From: Adiantum capillus-veneris
Taxonomy: Eukaryota > Streptophyta > Polypodiopsida > Polypodiales > Pteridaceae
Reading direction: 5' to 3'
Assembly: GCA_014529385.2 (NCBI GenBank)
Contig: CM043957.1
Location: 67,479,503-67,543,502 of the forward strand
DNA length: 64,000 bases
In this document: one piece after another, positions 55,610-64,000 of the stretch
How positions within the stretch are numbered: the first letter of the stretch is position 1
Layout: each line of letters opens with the position of its first letter
Notes under the pieces: model-generated
What the model was told of the DNA's origin: nothing
Database searches by the model: none
What the model saw: only the letters and a program-made list of their open reading frames with translations
Translations under genes and position numbers: made by a program

Positions 55610-57530
55610 GCATGCCAAGTTCACCCCATTTAATCTAAATAGAAACTTGAAGAACTCATCACCATTAAGAGGATTGGTGATTGACAGGTACTTGTATCCC
55701 CTATCTTTCAATTGTTCCTCTTCTACCTTTGTGGCCTTGTCTAGTCTCTTCTTCTTGTCAACATCATTTAGTTCAAGTGCATCAAGCTTTGCTCTTTCTT
55801 TGGACATAAATGCGGTGAACTCATCCTGATATACAATAATTTATTGAAACCTTTTATATTAATCTAAAAACATCTAGTGTAGGTATCACCTTCCACACAA
55901 GTTGAGATATCAATCCACATGGAGTGTTGTACCAATGGTGTAGCACCATGATAATACCTTGCCTCCACAATCATCTCCACCCTAGCCCATTCTCTCATAT
56001 CGGGTGCCAATTTTTGAAGAATTGACTCTCTATTTGCCATGCCAAATATTTGAAACATATAAACTTCATGAGTGATGTTTGGCATGACATGTGCCCTAGA
56101 AATGCTATAGAAAAATAGAAAACAAAGAGCTGAACACAAGCATCATTTGTATAAAAAAAAAGATCTAGTATGCGATTAACAAATGTACACATTGGAGGTG
56201 TCAAGTGCAAGAAGCAACTCCGCTTCTTTTGCTCTAGACAACTCAAGGAATTGGCAACGAACACTAACATGGTATTGAGCATTGTACGATTACTCTATTA
56301 CAAGAAAAAAATAATCATCATCTGTAAAAAAAAATAGTTTTACAATAAAAGAGTGAAAAAGGTGAAAGATCTCACTATCTTTGATTCTCTTCCACCAAGT
56401 TTTTAGCCTATGGTTGCCATCCCATACCAGAAACTTTTTTCCTTTGAGCTCCTACCACTCTTTACCAAGAGCTCTCTCGAACTCAACATTTCTTTCCCTC
56501 CAAACTAGTCCCTATTCCTCCAAATCACAGATATGGTATCACCTCTAGAATCCCCAACTGACACAAGAAAATGTCTCATAGTTTCTAAATACCCGGCAAA
56601 ATCAAATGAGGAAATGAGTGATTCTACATCATCTCTAGCAAACCTAACAACCTCATGCACCATGAGTCGACAAAGTGGAATAGGAGGAGGCAATGTCCTC
56701 TTCTTGACATAAAACCGACTTAGAACATCTTTCATCAAGCCAAGTGAAATTTGCTTGCCTAGTTGTTTGGAATGCTTATTCTTCTCATCCCCTTCTTGAT
56801 CGCTATCTTCTTCATTGCTATGAGGATCTTCAATGTGCACATTAGTCTCTGCATAGAGAAAACAAATGACAAACATACAATCCAAAAACATATGCAATTA
56901 AGATTAGATAGTCACAAGTATATGATTTATAATTTTTTTGCCAAAGTCTCCTTTGTACGGAGACCACTTTTTCACAAGAAAAAACTGTACACCCTTTATA
57001 GGGCTCTCACATGAGATTTAAGGACCTTTTCTCCAACATAAAACTAAACAATACTCAATATGTTCACTAGCATTTAACAATTGTATGAATTTTAAAAAAG
57101 TGGTCCACCCTTTCTTAGTCTCCCACATGGAATTTAAGGATTTTCAGTATGTTTATTTATCACCCAACTTTCTCAACAAAAAAAAAACATCCATCACATT
57201 TAACCATCTACCATTGCAGAATTTATAATACAAACTACACACCAACATAAATTTATAACATACACTTATAATTTACCTGTGATCTCTACATCACCTTCGA
57301 TGCTGTTGGAGTCTTATTCAAGTTAATTCTCATAATCAATAATTTTAAAAACACCTTTTGAGAACCCGATTTTTTTTTGGGTGGAGTGTCCAAATGTCGG
57401 AATCGTGATGATACCACTTGATCGATAGTTCTCTTTTGAATACAATTGGGACCTTAGCTTCATGCTCACTTGAAAGGAGAGATTGAAGGTTTTCTTTTCT
57501 TGCTATCTCTCTTAGGTGCCATTATCTACA
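55610..57530 (-). pseudogene. Broken multi-exon gene with DGNHR motif
   Basis: Pieces with plausible splice sites are seen on the minus strand. A basic start lies near 57526 (MAPKRDSKKRKPSISPFK), and an acidic stretch by about 57290 ends in a CAG|GTAAAT donor. An exon from about 56848 follows TTTTCTCTATGCAG and contains HSNEEDSDQEGDEKNKHSKQ and LPPPIPLCRLMVHEVVRFAR. After a frame slip and a TAG it continues ELKGKKFLVWDGNHRLKTWW (about 56455-56395). Further blocks are YNAQYHVSVRCQFLELSRAK (56265), MREWARVEMIVEARYYHGAT (about 56005) and EEEQLKDRGYKYLSITNPLN (about 55720). The DGNHR-containing block resembles plant proteins of unknown function that I recall as ParB/nuclease-like. The slip and stop suggest a pseudogene. 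Exon limits are approximate. Confidence 0.5.
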
Positions 57531-57539
57531 AAACACATA

Positions 57540-58690
57540 TCAAAATTATTTTTCATCTTGAATATTAATTGATGAATAATTCATGTATTATGACTCTTTA
57601 CAACATTAAAGAACTGCTAAGTAATATATTTACTATAGATCATGCTTTATATAGATATAGTTTAATTTAAAATTTATCTTGCTAGTTATATAGTTCTTAG
57701 TTTATATAAAACCAATAATATAGAATTTATTTACATATTACATAAAGTAGACTACATACTACTTAGATAACATACTATAAAATGTAGATTATAGCACTAT
57801 ATGTGGTACACTATAATATGTAGTAAGTAGTATATAATATTATTTGTAGCATGTGCTTTATATGCTATATGTAGTATGTTGTATATAGTACTATATTTTA
57901 TATTATACAATATATTATATATTCTATACTATATACTATACATATTACATTATATATTATATATATACTATATATTATATCTATAATGTATACTCTATAT
58001 ATATTATATACTATATACTATATATACAAAATGAAAATCATGTGTATAAAATTGCTCAAAATGCTCCTTCAAAACGCCAAAAAAGGGGGAGGTAGAGCTA
58101 TAAGTCTATAGTATATACTATATAATATAAATATAGAATGACTATAATTCTTTTATAGTATAAGTTTAATATGCATAGTATATAGTATAAGTATAGTATA
58201 ATTATAAATATAAGTATATTATATAAGTACATTATAACTATAATATATATATATATATATACACGTATAGTATGACTGTAGTATAAGTATATATTATATG
58301 CTTATAGTATAACTATAAGTATAAGTATATACTATTAAGTATAATATAGCTATATACTAAATGTATAGTATATAATATTAGTATAGTATAACTATATAAT
58401 TTAGGTATATACTATATAAATATATAATATAATGTAATATAACTCTATATACTTTATACATATAATATAAGTATATAATATATAGTATATAAATATAAGT
58501 ATGAGTACATAATATATAAGTATAGTATGTATAGTATATAAGTATAGTATGAATATTCTATAATATAATAATATAAAACTATACTCTATATTGTATGTAT
58601 ATATGTGTGTGTGTGTGTATATATTTATTTATTTATTTGTGTTATATACCATATATTCTTTATATACTATGTTCAATTTTTATATATGCG
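57540..58690. repeat. AT-rich degenerate TA/TATA satellite-like block
   Basis: About 1.1 kb is nearly all A and T, built of shuffled 'tatagtata', 'aagtatag' and 'tatatact' words. A short (TG)n(TA)n lies near 58605. No ORF of note. It lies between two divergent broken genes (55610-57530 minus, 58764-62322 plus). Confidence 0.85.
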
Positions 58691-60476
58691 CGTATTTAGG
58701 GGGATTCTGAAAGCTCGACAAGTTAACAGATGGATTTGCCAATAATTGTGCATATCTTAAAGAGTGAATATTTCAAATCTATTAGAACAGTTTTCAATGA
58801 ACGCATTAACTTTTTATAGCTGCATGCTTTTACAATTTCTTTGTGCCTTATACACATTCTCTACCTTCTCTTTTTGTCATTTTCTTTCCCTCAAGTATTC
58901 TTCCTCCATGTCTGTCTCAAACATGATAGCTGCAGCTATGCTTTCATGGACGATTAATGGTGCTCAAGTGGATTATAGAGTCTCATTACGAAATGGAGAG
59001 CTTCTACTTAGTGAATATTCTCTTCAAAGCCTATTGCCTCGTTCTATTAAGTTTGAAGGGTTGCAAGCAGTCATTCAGACAAGGAGCTCTGTGTCTAAGG
59101 TCAATGTGTTGCCAAGATGGGATCATGAAGATCAAAAGAATTACCTTCTTGACCATACTCTGTCCTCAGCTTACCACATTCTACATTTGGATGACTATGT
59201 TTAGGTGTCTGACAGTTTAGAAACAAGTGAAGATGTCGGTGATGATTCTATGTATGCTACACCATTTAACAAAATTTTGACTCCATTACATTTAAATGTT
59301 GATATTGATGAAGATACAGATGCAGTTGTTTTGGAAACAGTGGAACTAACCAGGTCACGAGAACCCTTTCTGACAATAAGTTTGGGTTGAGCAAACAAGG
59401 TAGGAGTATTCAAAGGATACATCCATCATTTCATGGATGAAAGACAAAGGTAAATCGTGTAGGTTTTCCAAACTTTTAGAGATTTGTGGACCTCCCAAAA
59501 AGGTTGATGAGCTCCCAACTTTTACAATGGCAATGTTTGTTTCAAATTCCTCCAATTCACCACAATAAAAGGATCCTCGGTATGGAGTAGAAGTACGACG
59601 ATCACCTTTGGTCTAGACCAACATCGACCAACATGGCCATAGATTGCATTGTGTGTTTGAGTTATTGTCTTGGAAGTTTTCAATGTTGTAGAGTGACATG
59701 CCCTTTTTACCTTGGTGAAAGGAGATACAATGATGCCTTCTTTCATGGACATTTGGACAGACAAATCAACATGGGCTATCCTGCTTTGTGAAGGTGAATC
59801 TAAAATAACCTGCCACTATTGTGAAAAAATGGTCACTTGTTCAAATATTTGCAAGTGTATGATCTATTATGTGATGTCAAAGGAAACAACAATAACACGT
59901 TTGGTGATCCATCTGCAAGTGCATGACCACAATGTTCAGCCAGGTACTATAAGGGTAGCTCTTGAAAAGGTGCGCAATCTTGTTAAGGCAGTTTTAAAGA
60001 TTTAGAAGGGGGGTCCTAGAAAAGTACAGATGTTAGTTTCTCATCAAATGCTATTCCAATCTTTGACTAAAGAAGATGATTTAGAAGCCACTGATTAGAG
60101 CTTAACCATTTTCTTGAGGAAATTATGCCACTTGTTTAGAATAGGGAATTCAAAAGTATTGTATCAAATGAGAAACCTAAATAGGGTCAGGTTGTCGGTG
60201 ATGGACATGACAATATACTATAGCTACAAAAACGGTATGTTTTTCCATTCTTTCATGGAAGTTGTTTTCCAGGCCAGGGTGGACCTAACGATAAATGTTA
60301 TGTATTCAAAATGTCCACGAGAGGATGTGCTTCTGGAGTTGAATTAGTCAATCAAATGAGGCGAGGAGGGACAATAGATTTGACTAATTATTGGGTGCAC
60401 TTTGATTATACTCATTGGATTGAAGGATGGGCAATTATGTCCTGGCAATTATGTCCTGCTCGATTTATGATCCTGG

Positions 60477-60556
60477 GTAAGTGACTTTATAAAAATATGT
60501 TAGATAGCATATTTTGATATAAGTCACCTTATATTGCTTATTTTCTATATGTGTAG
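60477..60556 (+). other. Intron remaining in the transposase relic
   Basis: 80 bases. The donor is GTAAGTGAC after 'gatcctgg' and the acceptor is TATATGTGTAG. Confidence 0.6.
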
Positions 60557-61015
60557 CGAGCATTGCAGGTGATTGCAATATGTTTTGGAGAAGAAAAAGA
60601 AACAAAAATATTGTTTTGGAGAAATTTAAACACAATTATGGAGAGGTGCGGGCATGAACCACTTTGCTGGATTGATGTCTGATGAAGCCAGGGCTAATTG
60701 GTTGGCAATACGAGTTGTATACAATGGAGTACATCATAATGTAATGGAGGGGAGGGATTGCTTGTGTCTTTTCCATTGGGAGCAGAGTCTACACAAACAC
60801 ACTAAAAAAAATGTCGCTTCAGAAAGACAAGTGCATCACATTGAAATGTGTGAAGCATGGCGCTTAACAAAGACTACAAATGAGGCCTCCCTTCTAGCTT
60901 CCATAATATGAGAATAGTGGATGAAAATGTGACAGGGGATAATTAAAAGGCCTTAGAGACATGGTATAATTGGTGGGATCAGCGGATTGCCCATTGGGGA
61001 AGCTCTAAGACAATG

Positions 61016-61101
61016 GTATATCAATTGTTTCTTTGATTCATCTAAAATATATGAAAATAGATATTAACATATATATGGTTTTTATCGTATTGTATTTATA
61101 G
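61016..61101 (+). other. Second intron in the transposase relic
   Basis: 86 bases. The donor is GTATATCAA after 'aagacaatg' and the acceptor is GTATTTATAG. Joining restores an open frame into NPWEKAQIL. Confidence 0.6.
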
Positions 61102-62322
61102 GTCAGCAAGAATCCATGGGAGAAAGCTCAAATTCTAAGCATAAAATTGTCAAAGAGCATCCATGAAAGTTGGCTCGGAGGTGAAGGTGGTAAACGCAAA
61201 ATATCCCTTTATGATGCATGTGTTAGTGACGTTTTGAATGCATATATTCAATGTGCAAAAAGATTGGGATACACCACAGGCAGATCCATGGGAACGAGCC
61301 TTTCCATAGAAGCAATGATGACCAATTCCAAATGCAAAGAATCTCCAAATCCAACTCATATTACATTGAAAGGATTGGTTGCTAGTAGTCCTTTGTATGA
61401 GGAGCCTATGATGGAAGGTGACAAAGAGACTGTACAACGGAAGAAGAAAACAAGTGCAGTCAACACAAGCTCACATAAACCTGGATATGTAATGGAAGCA
61501 AGACAATGCAAAACCAGAGGGAGACAACGGAGTATACATTTTGATAGAGAGGATAATGAAGAGGTATATGTTGTCATTGATAGTGAAGCAGGAGAGAGCA
61601 TTCTAGTGCACCCATGGGAGAATTCAGCAAGGTGTATTCAAGAGGTCAAAGATGCACACAAAGAGTGGTCTTTATGAAGGATGCCAACCAATTGTGTGAG
61701 GAAATGTTTTGGAATGGAAGGGAAGGAAAGTTGTGGTAACAAATTACAGAGCCGTCAAGTGGGAATGGTTGCTCCATGTTTTTGTTCTAAGAGAACTTTT
61801 AAAGACAAGAATATTGCACAATGGATATGGTTCTGCAATTATGAAGTAAGCCACACAAAAAAAGTACAGAGGCAAGTTAATTTCTCACCTATCGCTCCTA
61901 CATTCTGGCAAGTAGATATTGGAACAAACTTATCAAAGGAAGAGAGTGACAGTTTGGTGCGAAATGGATTTGAATTTGCAGATTTTGCAACAGCACTATG
62001 AAGCATGAACAATACAAATACTGATCTTATAGAAGGAGGCTCCAGTAGCAGGAAGCATAAGTGGAGACATGGTATTTCCAAAGAAAAGAAAAAGAGATTA
62101 GAGTCAACTGCAAATATGGTTGCAACGCTCTTGGAAGAGAAACTAGAAAGTGAACAACACATAGTTTTCAGAGTTTTAACGGAGAGTTGTTATGATGTAC
62201 ACGTTAAGGTAGAACCTAGTTGTACATGTCCCGATTTTTAGAAGATAGAATCCACACATAAAGCTTTTTTAGCATGTAAGCACATGTACTATGTGTATGT
62301 GTATATTCTTGGGCTTCAACCA

Positions 62323-63348
62323 TAAGAGCACATGGTCATTCATTAGCCTCCACTAACTTCCACAAACCTTGCATTTGTATTAGGGCAAACCCGCAAGATA
62401 AACCCTGTGGTGTAGTGAACCTAAACCTTAGAGAATGTTGTGTAGAGATATGCATTGAAGGATATTTCTCTTATGTATGAGCTATGGAGTAGATTTTCCC
62501 CACCTTTTGAAACTTTTTTTGAATCCTTTTTAGCTATAGAAGCTTTGTGGTATCTATTTAGACGATTGTACAAGCTCAAAACTAGGGCTTTTGGAAACTT
62601 GTACATGTTTTGGTGTGTATCATGTGAATAATGTTTCTTTTTGTGAACATTTTTTGTGTCGTTAAAAGAGACTCTAAATCTAAAGCCAAGTTGTTGCAAG
62701 ATGATAGATGTTTCTTGGTGTGTATCATATACTGATGTCTTTGTTTTGGATTAAATTTTTTGTATCGTTAGAAAATGCTATGAACTAAAATAAAAAAGCT
62801 TGCAAAACTGGTTTTGATTGCAAAATCTTGAAATCAAAAGCTTGCAAATAAAACACACTCTTTTGTGATTTGCTTCGCACGTGGAGAGTAAATGTACATG
62901 TGGGCTTTCACACTGTGCACCAAAGTTTTTTTGATGTCATAGGGAAGTACAAATGCTGATCAATTTCTTGAGTGATCTACATTAGTAGGTAAGCATTCCA
63001 ATTTTTTAAAGAAATTGTTTCAGGAGTAGGAATAATAAGTTTTACTTGATTAGAGTATTGTGGGTGAGGTAGACTCTTCTTTTTGTCTAAGATCTAGGCA
63101 GAGATTCCTTTTGGCCAAAGGGATAGTCTCTTAAAGGATATTCTAGTTGCAATCATCCAGTTCTTGTATATTTAGTTTTGGCTACAAGTAGATAGTTCAA
63201 CCTATGAGTATAAAATTGGGTATGCAAATAGAATCAGCACATGTGACGTAGGTTTAGTTTAAGAAAACATTGCGGTGACTTTACAAAGTAATTTTTTATT
63301 GATGGCCTTTTAAGACAAAAAATCTCCTTCAAAGGGGGAGTAATGTTA
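62323..63348. other. Gene-free region
   Basis: No gene is recognised. Two diverged copies of a block around 'ttggtgtgtatcat' lie near 62610 and 62715, each followed by a 'tttttgt(g/a)tcgtta' motif, so a short ancient duplication is likely. A purine-rich 'caaagggggagtaa' ends the stretch. Confidence 0.5.
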
Positions 63349-64000
63349 GGACATAGGTCCTAAGGGCAAGGATAAAGCAAGAATCCAACATCAAGGCTAG
63401 GACCTTTAGGGTGCATTGTGGAAAGGGGTTCTATTTATATGGGCAAGATCGGCTCCATAGGATGAGGTTGGGTGGTGATTTAGTATGCCACTCATTTTTT
63501 GTGTCCTTTGGTCTCACAATAGAAGTAAAAATCAGGTTTCACATTGTGTGCTCTCTTGGACCTTGTGTGCAAGTACACTTGCAAGACCTTAATCTATCTC
63601 CTTCTCTATCTCTTTACACAATAAATTCAAGAGCGTAGATTTGGATTAAAGGAGAGTGAAGCTGGTATGTACCTTGAATAATACACTTCTCTTCCATTTT
63701 TTAGCGCTGACTCAAAAGTCTTAATCATAAAGAAGTCTTAATGACTCTGGGTTACTTTACTGAGTGTGATCTTACTCAACTAGGTATTTTTCCTTTGGTG
63801 TGACCGGATTGTGTTTCTCTTGTTAGGTCTGAAGATCATTTCTTCACTTCACTTTCTATCTATCCTTAATACGCTTTGTAAAAATCTTACCATTCTTACT
63901 TAGACTTTAACTTTTTTCGTTTTGAGCGTTGACTCATTTCTCTATTGATATCATCCAACTGATACCATGTTCTTGACAGTTAAGGATTTCATACTGATCT
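63349..64000 (+). mobile_element. Possible LTR start at the window edge
   Basis: 'ttcaaagggggagtaa' resembles a copia polypurine tract and is followed immediately by TGTTAGGACATAGG, a typical LTR start. If real, a plus-strand element ends here with its 3' LTR running to or past the window edge. No second LTR or upstream coding region supports it. Confidence 0.35.

Larger units (their letters stand above)
58764..62322 (+). pseudogene. Mutator-like transposase relic with SWIM zinc finger
   Basis: Coding text on the plus strand is interrupted by stops. From 59700 a zinc-binding-like part appears (KITCHYCEKMVTC). Near 60250-60470 is MRRGGTIDLTNYWVHFDYTH. Near 60654-60790 a transposase core block reads GLMSDEARANWLAIRVVYNG, followed by CLCLFHWEQSLHKHTKKN. 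Its Asp and the Cys/His pair match the MULE-type pattern of DxxxANW and CxFHW. Two introns remain visible: 60477-60556 (GTAAGT...TGTAG) and 61016-61101 (GTATAT...TATAG). Exon 3 (61102-62322) is one frame with stops at 61675, 61999 and 62239. It carries NPWEKAQILSIKLSKSIHES and ends in a SWIM finger, CTC plus 15 residues plus CKH (HKAFLACKHMYYVY). A 14-bp tandem duplication at 60431-60458 shifts the frame. Terminal inverted repeats were not found. Confidence 0.68.

Overview
The window looks like nuclear DNA of a land plant. It has one spliced gene for a small, apparently plastid-targeted membrane protein. The rest is mostly LTR retrotransposons, foldback elements, a Mutator-type transposase relic and very long CT/CA/GA microsatellites. 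The Ty3-type element at 21.8-31.8 kb is of a style I associate with non-seed vascular plants (lycophytes, ferns). That placement is an inference and the species is not identified.

Layout. 1-267 is the end of a degraded LTR of the same family as element A. 268-1936 is microsatellite-rich. 1937-3757 is the only clear host gene (two exons). 3758-9452 is gene-free, with two inverted copies of a palindrome-bearing repeat, a 41-bp minisatellite and microsatellites. 9453-13762 is a tandem array of 2.5 units of about 1.7 kb. 13890-16639 holds a SINE-like tRNA head, an inverted-duplication hairpin and a 473-bp foldback element with a tRNA-like core. 16640-18706 is AT-rich and featureless.

18707-50630 is one nest of retrotransposons, all read on the minus strand. 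Element A is a chromodomain Ty3 element flanked by TGTGG duplications, with LTRs of about 1.6 kb. Its left LTR was split by element C (18862-21520, non-autonomous) and by element B (21755-31759, a nearly intact Ty3-type element). Its right LTR was split by copia element D (38721-49398). D was in turn split by the small copia derivative E (42701-46459). Insertion boundaries were set from matching LTR ends (TG...CA), target-site duplications, primer-binding sites and polypurine tracts. B and D landed only 9 bp apart in the two copies of the same LTR.

50631-53400 is gene-free, with a strong short hairpin and a polypurine block. 53415-55470 is a decayed gag-only fragment. 55610-57530 (minus) is a broken multi-exon gene carrying a DGNHR motif. 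57540-58690 is almost pure A+T. 58764-62322 (plus) is a broken, intron-containing Mutator-like transposase with a SWIM zinc finger. 63349-64000 may be the start of another LTR.

Most ORFs in the window are repeat translations or fragments of these elements. Apart from the plastid protein, the coding content is selfish DNA at different stages of decay.
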